Shown: positions 36,644-45,440 of the stretch, piece after piece
Layout of the letters: each line of letters starts with the position of its first letter
How positions within the stretch are numbered: the stretch's first letter is position 1
From: DSOI01 sp041394885
GTDB taxonomy: Bacteria > Acidobacteriota > Terriglobia > Bryobacterales > Bryobacteraceae
Length of the DNA stretch: 64,000 nucleotides
Direction: 5' to 3'
NCBI GenBank assembly: GCA_041394885.1
Contig: JAWKHI010000043.1
Coordinates: 1 to 64,000, forward strand
Position numbers and translations under genes: made by a program
The notes under the pieces: generated by a model
The model's database searches: none
What the model saw: only the letters and a program-made list of their open reading frames with translations
Told to the model about the DNA's origin: nothing

Positions 36644-37864
36644 ATGATGCGAAGAATTCGAACGTCCGCCGCGCTTCTGATTACAGCCTTTGCCTCCATT
36701 CCCTTCGGCGGTATTGCCGCCGGGGCGGAGGGGATCCCGTGGGACGTCGTAGCGCTCGAGCGCGCACCGCGGGTGTTCGATGCGCCGCATCAGAACGAGC
36801 CCGGAGTGAAGTCCGTGTGGTTCGAAGGGCCTATGTACAAGGGGAAGCCGACGCGTGTGTTCGCTTACTACGGGGCGCCGGAGGGGCGGAATCTGCCTGC
36901 GATGGTGCTGATCCACGGGGGCGGCGGGACGGCGTTCGCGGAATGGGTCCGGATGTGGAATGGGCGCGGGTATGCGGCGATTGCGATGGATACGTGCGGG
37001 GCGGTTCCTGAAAGAGCAGTGGAAGGCAAGGCGTGGAACCCGGAGCGGAAGCGTCATGAATATTCGGGGCCAGCGGGATGGGGCGGCTTCGACAGGGTGG
37101 AGGATCCGCCTGAGGACCAGTGGAGCTACCATGCGGTGTCGGCGGCGATCCTGGCGCACTCGCTGTTGCGGTCCATGCCGGAGGTGGACGGCAGGCGGGT
37201 GGGAGTGACGGGAATCTCGTGGGGCGGGTATCTGACGTCGATCGTTTCTTCGCTCGATTCGCGATTCCGTTTCGCGGCGCCGGTGTACGGATGCGGGTTC
37301 CTGGGCGAGGATTCGGCGTGGATCCCGCAATTCGAGAAGCTGGGACCGGAATTGGCCGGGCGGTGGCTGCGATTGTGGGATCCGTCGCGGTACCTGGGGC
37401 GGTCAAAGACGCCGACGCTATGGGTGAACGGGACGAACGACTTCGCGTACCCGTTGGTTTCGTGGCAGAAGTCCTACCGCGCGACGCGGGGCCAACGGAC
37501 GCTAACGGTACGGGTGCGGATGAAGCACAACCATCCCGACGGAGCGTCGCCGGAGGAGATCCACCGTTTCGCCGACGCGATGGTGCGCAAGGGGACGCCG
37601 TTGGCGCGCATCACGGGGCAGGGAGAAAAGGGAGGAAGGGCGTGGGTGCGATTCCGGTCCGAACGGCCGATCGTACGGGCGGAGTTGAATTACACGAGGG
37701 ACGGGGGTGCTTGGAAGGATCGGGCTTGGGAGACGACGCCTGCGGCGATCGAGGGCAAGTCCGCGTCGGCGGCGATTCCGTCGGGCGCCCGTGTGCTTTA
37801 TTTGAATCTGTACGATGACCGGAACCTGGTGGTTAGTTCCGAGCATGTGGAGGTGGGGCGGTAG
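36644..37864 (+). CDS. Secreted acetyl esterase / dienelactone-hydrolase-like protein
   Basis: 406 residues from ATG 36644 (ATG 36647 also possible), with a signal peptide (RTSAALLITAFASIPFGGIAAG). Alpha/beta hydrolase: oxyanion region MVLIHGGGGTAFAEW, nucleophile in VGVTGISWGGYLTSIVSS, acid near WVNGTNDFAYPL and His in KHNHPDG. A beta domain follows at the C-terminus (AELNYTRDGGAW ... VLYLNLYDDRNLVVSS). This arrangement is found in secreted Acidobacterial carbohydrate esterases. Converges on ccmD. Confidence 0.85.
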   Translation: MMRRIRTSAALLITAFASIPFGGIAAGAEGIPWDVVALERAPRVFDAPHQNEPGVKSVWFEGPMYKGKPTRVFAYYGAPEGRNLPAMVLIHGGGGTAFAEWVRMWNGRGYAAIAMDTCGAVPERAVEGKAWNPERKRHEYSGPAGWGGFDRVEDPPEDQWSYHAVSAAILAHSLLRSMPEVDGRRVGVTGISWGGYLTSIVSSLDSRFRFAAPVYGCGFLGEDSAWIPQFEKLGPELAGRWLRLWDPSRYLGRSKTPTLWVNGTNDFAYPLVSWQKSYRATRGQRTLTVRVRMKHNHPDGASPEEIHRFADAMVRKGTPLARITGQGEKGGRAWVRFRSERPIVRAELNYTRDGGAWKDRAWETTPAAIEGKSASAAIPSGARVLYLNLYDDRNLVVSSEHVEVGR

Positions 37865-37872
37865 GACAGCGG

Positions 37873-38028
37873 CTACTTGGCCTCGCGATCGTCGAGCATA
37901 CGTTGCAGGTTGTCGAGCTGTTTGCGGATATTGTGTTCGCGGCGGACGAGGGTGACGACGTAGATGGCGATGATGGCCCAGGCGGCAGCGAATCCATAGA
38001 ACAGAAATGTGAAATTGCGTTGGTCCAT
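37873..38028 (-). CDS. CcmD-like small membrane protein
   Basis: 51 residues: MDQRNFTFLFYGFAAAWAII at the start, one membrane helix (about 8-28), then a basic coiled tail RREHNIRKQLDNLQRMLDD. Size, single helix and position after ccmC fit the CcmD family, which helps release holo-CcmE from the CcmABC complex. The tandem 20-base repeat at 38028-38065 lies directly upstream of its start. Last gene of the ccm operon. Confidence 0.75.
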   Translation of the reverse strand: MDQRNFTFLFYGFAAAWAIIAIYVVTLVRREHNIRKQLDNLQRMLDDREAK

Positions 38029-38065
38029 TTGGTCTTTTCTGAGGTGCTTTGGTCTTTTCTGAGGT
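38028..38065. repeat. Short tandem duplication before ccmD
   Basis: TTTGGTCTTTTCTGAGGT occurs twice (38028-38045 and 38048-38065), a 20-base period that spans the gap between ccmC and ccmD and touches the ccmD start codon. It duplicates the leader of ccmD, including its purine-rich AGAAAAGA stretch. Confidence 0.85.
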
Positions 38066-38073
38066 TCCGTTTT

Positions 38074-38763
38074 TCAGGCGACGGCGTGAACGTGGCGGCG
38101 GAGGGAGTCCACACGGCGCTGCATTTCTTCCTGGCGCATGCGGACAGCAACCATGACGATGGCAAGGAGCATCATGGCGCCGATGTTGTTGTAGACGGCA
38201 GATTCCATCATGGGGTCAATCGATCCGCCACCGGTGCGGAAGCTGAGGACGGGGCCAGGGTGCTGGGTGCGCCACCACTCGATGGATTTGTAGGTGATCA
38301 TGACAGCGACGAAGGCGAAGGTGCAGAGTACGGCGGCGTTCTTGGCGCGTGTGGTGGGGTCATCCATGGCGCCGCGGAGCATGAGATAGCCGATGTAGAC
38401 GAGGCAGGTGATGAGGGCCCAGGTGAGGCGGGCGTCCCAGGTCCACCAGATGCCCCAGATGATGCGGGCCCAGATGGATCCGGTGGCGAGGCCGACGAGA
38501 GTGAAGGCGACGCCGACTTCGACGGAGGAGACGGCCATAGTGTCGTACCATGGATCGCGTTTGATGAGGTAGACGATGCTGGCGACACCGGCGACGAAGA
38601 AAGCGGTGAAGCAGGTGGCCCAGGCGGGTACGTGGAAGAAGAGGTTGCGATAGATGGCGCCCTGGGCGGCTTCGTCAGGGAGGACGAGGCAGATGAAGTA
38701 GAGGTTGCGGACGAGCCAGAGGGCTCCGATGGCTCCGAGCGCGATGAGTAACTTTTCTCGCAT
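38074..38763 (-). CDS. ccmC: Heme exporter protein CcmC
   Basis: 229 residues, six membrane helices. Start taken at ATG 38763; the open frame continues upstream only into the nucleotidyltransferase gene. The WWD heme-handling motif is seen as IWGIWWTWDARLT near residue 115, with flanking heme-ligand histidines in NLFFHVPAW and in WRTQHPGPV. CcmC delivers heme to CcmE in System I cytochrome c maturation. ccmE is not in this operon. It follows the NTase gene by ten bases. Confidence 0.93.
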   Translation of the reverse strand: MREKLLIALGAIGALWLVRNLYFICLVLPDEAAQGAIYRNLFFHVPAWATCFTAFFVAGVASIVYLIKRDPWYDTMAVSSVEVGVAFTLVGLATGSIWARIIWGIWWTWDARLTWALITCLVYIGYLMLRGAMDDPTTRAKNAAVLCTFAFVAVMITYKSIEWWRTQHPGPVLSFRTGGGSIDPMMESAVYNNIGAMMLLAIVMVAVRMRQEEMQRRVDSLRRHVHAVA

Positions 38764-38773
38764 GGCTTCCTTT

Positions 38774-39226
38774 CTATTGTGGCTCTTCGGATTGGAGTTG
38801 ATTAATTTCGTCGCGAATGGCTTCGAGTCCGGCGATGGCCTCGAGGTCCTTGGGCCTGCCGGCGGCACGTTTGACGGCGATTCGCGTCATGGCTTGCGGG
38901 AGAAGGGCGTGGAAGCCGCCACCGGCGATCTCACCCAGGAGGTCGATTTGGCCCAGGGAGGTGGTCAAGGTGAAGGTGAGGCCGCGCTGGATGGTTTCGG
39001 GATCGAGACGGAACGGCAGTCCGGGCGGGACGCCGCGCAGATAGGGGGAGTAGGGAGCCAAGGCTTGGGCCACTTTGGCGATCTTCTCCGGCGTACGGCT
39101 ATACACGATGTCGAGGTCCAGCGTGAGGCGGGTGGAGCCATGGGCTATGGCGGCGGCCCTGTCAACCAGCACGAAATCGACGCCGGCGCCGGTGAGCGCG
39201 TCCAGGAGTAAGCGAAAGTCGGTCAC
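38774..39226 (-). CDS. Small nucleotidyltransferase-fold protein (DUF6036/AbiEii-like)
   Basis: 150 residues. The start GVDFVLVDRAAAIAHGSTRLTLDLDIVYSR has the layout of minimal nucleotidyltransferases (usually VGG then a D-x-D pair); here DR replaces the GG of the glycine motif, while TLDLDIVYS keeps the acidic pair. The rest, LRGVPPGLPFRLDPETIQRGLTFTLTT and IDLLGEIAGGG, is typical of stand-alone NTases paired with a small partner. The start overlaps the preceding antitoxin-like gene by four bases. Toxin of a two-gene module is the best guess; not proven. Confidence 0.7.
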   Translation of the reverse strand: MTDFRLLLDALTGAGVDFVLVDRAAAIAHGSTRLTLDLDIVYSRTPEKIAKVAQALAPYSPYLRGVPPGLPFRLDPETIQRGLTFTLTTSLGQIDLLGEIAGGGFHALLPQAMTRIAVKRAAGRPKDLEAIAGLEAIRDEINQLQSEEPQ

Positions 39227-39426
39227 GGGGTTTTGGGAGGCACTCGCCGCCGCGCTTCCTTTCCGGCGCGGCGAAGTTCTTTGGCGCAGCGCTGGAGGGC
39301 CATGGCGTTTTCGAAGCGTTGGGTAACGGTAAGTTTCAGGTTCTCGCGAATGAGGGTACGATCGATATCCTTCTTGTAAGCTTCGATGACGGGGTCAATG
39401 TCGGGCTTGTGCGGCATGGCTGTCAA
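39223..39426 (-). CDS. Small partner protein of the nucleotidyltransferase (antitoxin-like)
   Basis: 67 residues, charged and helical: IDPVIEAYKKDIDRTLIREN and LKLTVTQRFENAMALQRCAKELRRAG. It overlaps ccmB upstream and the NTase gene downstream by four bases each (ATGA), the arrangement expected of a two-component NTase module. It sits within the ccm operon between ccmB and ccmC. It may neutralise the NTase; the assignment rests on gene order and size. Confidence 0.65.
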   Translation of the reverse strand: MTAMPHKPDIDPVIEAYKKDIDRTLIRENLKLTVTQRFENAMALQRCAKELRRAGKEARRRVPPKTP

Positions 39427-40109
39427 CTCACCAGCACGACTTCCACCAGCGCGAGCGCCAGGGAGGTAAAGATGATATCAAAGCCAATGAGGAGGCGGAA
39501 CCAGATCCAGTCTTCGCCGCCGATGGCTTCCCCGGAAATGAGAAGGGTGGTGAGCTTCATAGCGGCCATGAGGGCGGGGATCATCATGGGGTAAATCAAA
39601 GTGGGAAGCATCAACTCGCGGAGGCGGAGGTTCACGGTGAGGGCGCTGAAGACGGTGCCGATGACGGTGATGCCCCAGGTGGCGAGCAACATCACGGCGG
39701 CGAGCCAGGCGAGGTGGCCGGTCCAGCGCTGGTTGTAGAGGATGCCGAAGGCGGGGAGGCAGACGGCTTCGACGATCAGGAGCAAGGTGAAGTTGGCGAT
39801 AGCCTTACCGAGGAAGAGGGCGGCGCCGGAGACGGGGGAGGCGACCAGAGCGTCGAGGCAATCGTTGGGCAATTCGCGGGAGAAGCTGCGGTTGAGGATG
39901 AGAGCGCCGGCGAAGGCGAACACGAGCCAGAGCAGGCCGCCGGACATGGCGCGCAGCATCTCGGGGTCGGCGAGGTCGAGGACGAAGCTGAACAGGACGA
40001 GGATCACCAGGGCAAACGAGACGGCAGCGTTGATGGATTCCTTGGTACGAATTTCGCTGCGAAGGTCCTTGGCAGCGATGGCGGCGGTTTGGCGGAGGAA
40101 GCCGTGCAT
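39423..40109 (-). CDS. ccmB: Heme exporter membrane protein CcmB
   Basis: 228 residues, six membrane helices. Contains ETKES-type SEIRTKESINAAVSFALVIL, FAGALILNRSFSRELPNDCLDALVASPVSGAALFLGKAIANF and the C-terminal LLIGFDIIFTSLALALVEVVL, the standard CcmB pattern. It pairs with the CcmA ATPase in the transporter that releases holo-CcmE. Its start overlaps the ccmA stop in TGATG. Confidence 0.93.
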   Translation of the reverse strand: MHGFLRQTAAIAAKDLRSEIRTKESINAAVSFALVILVLFSFVLDLADPEMLRAMSGGLLWLVFAFAGALILNRSFSRELPNDCLDALVASPVSGAALFLGKAIANFTLLLIVEAVCLPAFGILYNQRWTGHLAWLAAVMLLATWGITVIGTVFSALTVNLRLRELMLPTLIYPMMIPALMAAMKLTTLLISGEAIGGEDWIWFRLLIGFDIIFTSLALALVEVVLVS

Positions 40110-40807
40110 CAGCTTTCTCCGTATGTTCGATAGAGCCAGCCGGGATCGGTGAGCATCTCAGCGGGTCTTTCGCCGGCGTGGGCGAGCTTGCCGCGAACGA
40201 GCAAAGCGACGTGAGTAGAAAGCTCCATGGCCTCGCGGAGCTGATGGGTGGACATGATGACGGTGGCGCCGCGGGCGAGCGAGGCGGCGAGCAGGGATTG
40301 GAGCAGGGCGATGGCGCGATCGTCGAGGGAGGTGAAGGGCTCGTCGAGCAGGAGCAGAGCAGGGTCATGCAGGAAGGCGCGGGCCACGGCGAGCCGTTGG
40401 CGCATGCCGCGAGAGAACTCGCGGACGTAGCTGTCCTTGACGCGATCGAGTTGGGTCCGCTCGAGCCATTCGAGGGCGGCGGAACGGGGATCGGGGAGCC
40501 CGTAGACTCGGGCGAACAGGGTGAGGTTCTCGATGGCGGACAGTTCCTCATAGACGCCGATGCCGTGCCCGATGAGGCCGATGCGGGCGCGCGATTCGGC
40601 GTTGCGGGCGGGCTTGCCGAGGAGTTCGACGCTACCCTCGGAGGGCGTGGACAAGCCGGCAAGAATGCGCAGGAGCGTGGTTTTGCCGGCGCCGTTGCGT
40701 CCGAGCAGCGACAGGCAGGTTCCGGGGGCAACGTCGAGGGTAACGGCGCGGAGCGCGGGATAGTCGCCGAAGAACTTGGAGACGGCCGAGGCGCGGACGG
40801 CGGTCAT
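40109..40807 (-). CDS. ccmA: Heme exporter ATPase CcmA
   Basis: 232 residues, ABC ATPase. Walker A LLGRNGAGKTTLLRIL near residue 38, signature SRGMRQRLAVARAFLHD near 135, Walker B ALLLLDEPFTSLDD, and the switch histidine in MSTHQL. Works with CcmB. It overlaps the preceding CarboxypepD gene by four bases. Confidence 0.93.
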   Translation of the reverse strand: MTAVRASAVSKFFGDYPALRAVTLDVAPGTCLSLLGRNGAGKTTLLRILAGLSTPSEGSVELLGKPARNAESRARIGLIGHGIGVYEELSAIENLTLFARVYGLPDPRSAALEWLERTQLDRVKDSYVREFSRGMRQRLAVARAFLHDPALLLLDEPFTSLDDRAIALLQSLLAASLARGATVIMSTHQLREAMELSTHVALLVRGKLAHAGERPAEMLTDPGWLYRTYGES

Positions 40808-41754
40808 GCGCTGGGTGGCGGATCGCCGTGCGGCTTTCGATATAGCAGTAGGAAACCGAGCGCCAGGATGATGAACGAAAGGGCAAGCACAGGGTAGAAG
40901 CGCTCATAGAGACGCGGGCGAATCTGTTGGAGACCGGCGCCTTCGTCGGCTTCCTCCTCGGGCTCCGGCGGACGGAGCGAGCCGGTTCCGATGACTTTGG
41001 CGGACAGCGTGGGGCCAGCGACGTCGTAGATGGAAGCCTGCGTTTCGGGGTGTTTGTCGACGAAGGTGACGCCCTTTCCTTCGACGGTGATGCCATTGGG
41101 GACGACGATGCGGACTGGTCCGCCGCCGTGGACGATGCGCGAATCGAATTCGGTGCCGGGCAGGGAGTAGGTGAGATCGAAGCGGGTCTCGCCAGGCTTG
41201 ATGGGGAAGTCCACCGTATAGACGTTGGCGGCTCCGGTCTTGTCCGCGGCGCGCTCGATCGGGATGCCGGTCTGCGCGGGATGGGTGCACATGACGCGGA
41301 CCTTACCGGCGCCGGCGGGCACATAGAACTTCGCGGCGCCGGACTTGGGGTCATAAAAAGACGCCTTGCCGTTGTTTTCCCACACGACGCTTTCGCTGAC
41401 GGCGAGGTTCGCTCCGTCGGACTCGAGCAGAATCATGTGCGTGTTGACTTTGGCCGCGCCCTGCTTGGTGGTGGCGTTATAGACGTCGAGCTGGATGCCT
41501 TCCGAGGGACGTCCGGGAAACAGCATGTGATTGTAGGTGACGCCGTCGAAAGCAGCCTGCACGAGATGGGGACCGGTGACGGTCTTGTCGATGGCGAACT
41601 TGCCGTCGGCGGCGGACTTGACCGATTCGAGGGCCTCGGGACCGTCCTGGCCGACCTTATAGAGAGTGACGGTGACGTTCTGCTGGGGTTTACCGGTGGA
41701 CTGATTGGTGACGATGCCGTTCACCATGAGGAGGAGTGCGAACAAGGGCGTCAT
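40804..41754 (-). CDS. Membrane-anchored carboxypeptidase-regulatory-like protein
   Basis: 316 residues. Start at ATG 41754, overlapping the zinc-ribbon gene stop by four bases. Short signal, then a CarboxypepD-regulatory-like beta sandwich (VNGIVTNQSTGKPQQNVTVTLYK, DGKFAIDKTVTG) and a second beta domain (GETRFDLTYSLPG, GPVRIVVPNGITVEGKGVTF), ending in one C-terminal membrane helix (VLALSFIILALGFLLLY). It would display two beta domains outside the cytoplasmic membrane. Its place between ccmH and ccmA suggests a role in cytochrome maturation, but no function is known. Confidence 0.75.
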   Translation of the reverse strand: MTPLFALLLMVNGIVTNQSTGKPQQNVTVTLYKVGQDGPEALESVKSAADGKFAIDKTVTGPHLVQAAFDGVTYNHMLFPGRPSEGIQLDVYNATTKQGAAKVNTHMILLESDGANLAVSESVVWENNGKASFYDPKSGAAKFYVPAGAGKVRVMCTHPAQTGIPIERAADKTGAANVYTVDFPIKPGETRFDLTYSLPGTEFDSRIVHGGGPVRIVVPNGITVEGKGVTFVDKHPETQASIYDVAGPTLSAKVIGTGSLRPPEPEEEADEGAGLQQIRPRLYERFYPVLALSFIILALGFLLLYRKPHGDPPPSA

Positions 41755-42155
41755 GCGTTCATGGCCTTTCCGCACTCGCCGCAAAACTTCATCGCCGTCT
41801 CGAACTTGGCGCCGCAGTGCGGGCATTCGAAGAAACCGGGCCGGCTTTTGTCCTGTGGCTTCGGAGTGGGTCTCGGCTTTGCAGCCGGGGCTGGCGCGAG
41901 TTCTTCGATACCAGCCAGCACCCCCGCGAGTTCCTTCTGAAGGTCGAGCTTGGTGCGTTGGTAATCCTCGTCGGAAAGCTTGCCGAGGCGGAACTCGAAC
42001 TGGAGATCACGGAGGCTTTCGTAAATGCGTGCCTTGCGCTCGTCCAGATAGGCGGTGGGGGAGACGGGCTCCGGCGGACGGAGATCGGCGGGGCGAATGA
42101 GGAAAACGAACCCGACGACGAAAACGAGCAGAGTAAGAGCGACGGCCAGTTCCAT
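41751..42155 (-). CDS. Membrane-anchored zinc-ribbon protein in ccm operon
   Basis: 134 residues: an N-terminal membrane helix (ALTLLVFVVGFVFLI), a coiled middle (YESLRDLQFEFRLGKLSDEDYQRTKLDLQKEL), a Pro/Ala-rich linker, and a C-terminal zinc ribbon ECPHCGAKF...KFCGECGK with two CxxC knuckles. The helix-plus-coil resembles the N-terminal part of CcmI/CcmH-type assembly proteins, so a structural role in the maturation complex is possible. It overlaps the next gene by four bases. Confidence 0.75.
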   Translation of the reverse strand: MELAVALTLLVFVVGFVFLIRPADLRPPEPVSPTAYLDERKARIYESLRDLQFEFRLGKLSDEDYQRTKLDLQKELAGVLAGIEELAPAPAAKPRPTPKPQDKSRPGFFECPHCGAKFETAMKFCGECGKAMNA

Positions 42156-42169
42156 GAGCAGCGAGACGC

Positions 42170-42271
42170 CTATTCGAGTTTGGCGAGATCCTTTTCGATC
42201 GAGTCTCGAAACCGTTCGACGGTCTCGGCGGAGACTTCGCGTTCGGGCAAAGCGGCTTCGGGACGCTTCAT
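42170..42271 (-). CDS. 33-residue ORF between ccmH and the zinc-ribbon gene
   Basis: MKRPEAALPEREVSAETVER begins at 42271, overlapping the ccmH stop in ATGA, and ends DSIEKDLAKLE-stop at 42170. Highly charged and helical, no membrane segment. The overlap and position in a tightly packed operon argue for translation. No function recognised. Confidence 0.4.
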   Translation of the reverse strand: MKRPEAALPEREVSAETVERFRDSIEKDLAKLE

Positions 42272-42654
42272 CCGCGGATGTAGGCGAGCACGAATACGAG
42301 TCCGAAACCGACCATCACGGGCGGCATCCACCATGCGAGGTTGAAGAAGCCTTCCGAGGGTGGAACGACGAGGGCGCGAAGGCCTTCCTGCTTGACAAAG
42401 TCCGCGACGATGGCGTCGTCACTCATGCCTTTGGCCTGCATGTCGCGGATCTTGTCGCGGGCGGGCTTGGAGTAGTGACAGCCGAGCATGGGGCAGTCGC
42501 CGACCGAGTTCTTGCAGGCGCCGCACAGGCAGGCGAGGCGAGAGCCAACGCGGCGGATGTCGGGCGTCATGCCGTCGCTCGAGACCTGGGCGAGGGACAA
42601 GGCCGCCAACAGACCGAAAAGAGCGAGAGTGCGAATCTTATTGGCGCTTGGCAA
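42268..42654 (-). CDS. ccmH: CcmH-type cytochrome c maturation protein
   Basis: 128 residues with a signal peptide (LALFGLLAALSLAQ) and a C-terminal membrane helix (WMPPVMVGFGLVFVLAYI). The redox region reads LACLCGACKNSVGDCPMLGCHYS, with CxxC (CGAC) inside a richer cysteine pattern than the usual LRCxxCQ of CcmH. The following RDKIRDMQAKGMSDDAIVADFVKQEG matches the three-helix part. It reduces or presents the apocytochrome CXXCH motif. It overlaps the end of ccmF by 17 bases. Confidence 0.85.
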   Translation of the reverse strand: MPSANKIRTLALFGLLAALSLAQVSSDGMTPDIRRVGSRLACLCGACKNSVGDCPMLGCHYSKPARDKIRDMQAKGMSDDAIVADFVKQEGLRALVVPPSEGFFNLAWWMPPVMVGFGLVFVLAYIRG

Positions 42655-44653
42655 CAGGCTTCTCCTTGGCGGTCTTTTCCACCATGCCGACGACGCTGGT
42701 CTTGGCGAATTGATACTTGACCTTGCTGGGAATGAGGCAGATGAGAGTGCCGAAGAACTGCATGACGGCGCCCACCCAGATCCAACTCACCAAGGGAAAT
42801 ACGTAGGCTTGTATCACGGCCTTTTTGCCGTCGTTGTTCATGCCGGCGAAGTTGAGATAGAGGTCTTCACTGAGGCGGCGGTGGATGGAGACCACCGAGG
42901 AGGGGTCACCGGTGCGGTAGGTGCGTTGTTCGGGCGTGAGGTGGCCACCTGGCTTCCGCCCTTGAAAACATCAATGAGGCGTGCCACCAGCGGTAGTGCT
43001 CATTTTCGCCGTTCTCCACGTCGCGCACCTTCATTTCGTAGTGGCCGAGTTTGAAAGTGTCGTTGGGGGCCACCTCGACGGTGGCGTCGAGATCGAACGC
43101 CTTGCCGGTGAAGCCGATGAACATAATGACGATGGCGACGTGAACGATGTAGCCGCCGTATCTCCGGGTATTGCGGTGGGTGAGCTCGACCATTGCCGCG
43201 AGCAGGTTCTGCCCAGTGCGTCCGGCAATCGAGCGGGCGCCCTTCCAGAACCCATGGCGACGGTGGCGAGCACGAATACGCAGAGACCAAACGACATCAG
43301 CGCGTAGACGTGATAAACACCGAAGGCGGCGAGAATGGCCATCGTGGCCACCATCGCACAGTGGGCCAAGGAAGGCGCGCTTCAGGCTTTCAAGGAACTC
43401 GACGCCAGGCGATGAGCGGGCCGACGCCGGTGAGAAGAAGCAGGAACAGACCGATGAGGATGTTGACGCGATTGAAGAGGGGCGTCGACGCTGATCTTTT
43501 CGCCGGTCACGGCTTCGGAAATCACCGGAAACAGGGTGCCCCAAAGGATGGAGAAGCAGGAGGCGAGCAGGATGAGGTTATTGAACAAGAAACTCGATTC
43601 GCGCGAGACTACGCTCTCCAGATGCGATTCGCTTTTGAGAAATTCGAGGCGGTCCACGATGAGGTAGACGACGAGCGCGATGCCGATGGCGAGGAAGGTA
43701 GTGAAGTAGCGCGAAATCGGCGATTGCGCGAACGCGTGGACGGATTGGACGATGCCGCTGCGGGTGAGAGCCGTGCCGAGAATGCAGAGGAAGAACGTGG
43801 CGGAAATGAGGACCATGTTCCAGACCTTCATCATGCCCTTCTTTTCCTGCATCATCACCGAGTGGAGGAACGCGGTGCCGGTGATCCAGGGGAGGAGGAA
43901 GCGTTTTTCCACCGGATCCCAACCCCAGTAGCCGCCCCAGCCGAGGACTGCGTAGGCCCACGAAGCGCCGAGCATGACGCCGGTGCCCTGAAACAGCCAC
44001 GTGATGAGCGTCCAGCGGCGGGTGGTGTGAATCCAGGCATCGCCAGGAGCGCGGGTGATGAGCGCGGCCATGGCGAAGGCGAACGGGACGACGAAACCGA
44101 CATAGCCGAGATAGAGCGTGGGGGGGTGGATGGCCATCGCGGGATACTGGAGCAGCGGGTTGAGTCCGCGGCCTTCCGGGACAGCGGTGATCTCCTTGCC
44201 GACGGCGAGCACTTCAAACGGCGTGAGGGGGAACGCGATCAGGCAGACGAAGAAGGCCTGGACCACCATCATCACGGCGATGACGTAGGGCATCTGGTTG
44301 CGATTCTTGTGCCGGTTCTGGAAGACGACGATGGCGGCGTAGCAGGAAAGAATCCAGGACCACAGCAGGAGCGAGCCTTCCTGTCCGCCCCACCACGCGG
44401 TGAGTTTATAGATGCGCGGCATGGTGGTGGAGGAATGTCCGGCGACGTAGGCGAGGCGGAAGTCGTCGGTTTGGAGCGCGTAGACGAGGTATCCGGCGGC
44501 GAAGGTGAGGAGCAGCCAGACACCGTAGACGGCGCGTTCGGAGGAGGCGGCGAGGAAATCGCGTTTCTGCCAGCGTCCGATGAGGGCGCTGAGGACGGCA
44601 TAGCAGGCGAGGCAGAAGGCGAGGATCAGGGAGAGGGCGCCAACGTTTTCCAT
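42638..44653 (-). pseudogene. ccmF: ccmF heme lyase, frameshifted
   Basis: CcmF inserts heme into apocytochromes c. From ATG 44653 the first 370 residues are clean: RLAYVAGHSSTTMPRIYKLTAWWGGQEGSLLLWSW (WWD-type region), NPLLQYPAMAIHPPTLYLGYVG, GVMLGASWAYAVLGWGGYWGWDPVE. Near 43490 the frame breaks (ISVDAP should continue FNRVNILIGLFLLLLTGVGPLIAW), again near 43395, and near 42950-42920 (LIDVFKGGSQVA ... TPEQRTYRTGDPSS), before ending in the last frame SIHRRLSEDLYLNFAGMNN...FFGTLICLIP at 42638. Probably an intact gene with sequence errors. Confidence 0.85.
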
Positions 44654-44783
44654 AGGCTATAGGGGGAAGACGGCGGAGGGGGCCGATTTCTTCTCTTCGA
44701 TTATAGCTCCGGGGGGCGGGGCGAAAATCGGACGGGCCGGTGCTCCCGGGACGAGGCGCGGGATTCGTAGGTGCTTGTTGCCT

Positions 44784-45440
44784 CTAGGCGCGGCGACGGC
44801 GGCGGAGAAGGACCGGGAGAGCGGCGAGGCCGGTGGCGATCAATCCAAGAGTCCCCGGTTCGGGTGAGGCGACGAGCCGGACGTTGTCCAGGTCCACGAG
44901 ATCGGGTCCGGTATGCCAATCGGAGCTGATCCGAAAGGCAGTGACGTTGCTCATCACGGCAATGAAGTCGGCGGGGCTCACCGGGCCGCCGGGCGTGATG
45001 CCGTCATTGGTGTAGACCCAACCAGCGGCCGACAGGGTATGGAAGACGTAGCTGGTCCAGACGTTATCGACGGGGGGCGCGCCGAACGGGGATATCCGGA
45101 GGCCGCCACCTTCGACGACGAGATAGACGTAAGGGACGCCATCGGATTCCTGGATGCGAGTGTCGAAAGTGATATCGTGCACGTGGGCTTGGACCCAGTT
45201 TCCGAGGAACTTGGCGGGAGCGATGTAGCCGGTCCAATTGCCGATGTCGATGTCGGCGGTCTCGACGTAGCCGCCGGGACTTTGATGGACGGGGGCGACT
45301 GGGATCGGCGCGGGCGGAAGAAACTCTCCCACCATCCAGCCGTCGTTATCGAGGTCAAAGCCGCTAAACGCGAAGTCGCCAGCGCCCGCAGAGCTACACA
45401 AACACAGGACCAGGATCGCCGGAGCGAACGCGCGACGCAT
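44784..45440 (-). CDS. PEP-CTERM sorted exported protein
   Basis: 218 residues: signal peptide (FAPAILVLCLCSSAGAG), a beta-sandwich body, and the sorting tail PEPGTLGLIATGLAALPVLL followed by RRRRRA. The PEP motif, membrane helix and Arg cluster are recognised by an exosortase, which is not encoded in the window. RBS GGAGGAG lies close to the start. The passenger has no recognisable enzymatic motif; probably an envelope or matrix protein. Confidence 0.88.
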   Translation of the reverse strand: MRRAFAPAILVLCLCSSAGAGDFAFSGFDLDNDGWMVGEFLPPAPIPVAPVHQSPGGYVETADIDIGNWTGYIAPAKFLGNWVQAHVHDITFDTRIQESDGVPYVYLVVEGGGLRISPFGAPPVDNVWTSYVFHTLSAAGWVYTNDGITPGGPVSPADFIAVMSNVTAFRISSDWHTGPDLVDLDNVRLVASPEPGTLGLIATGLAALPVLLRRRRRA

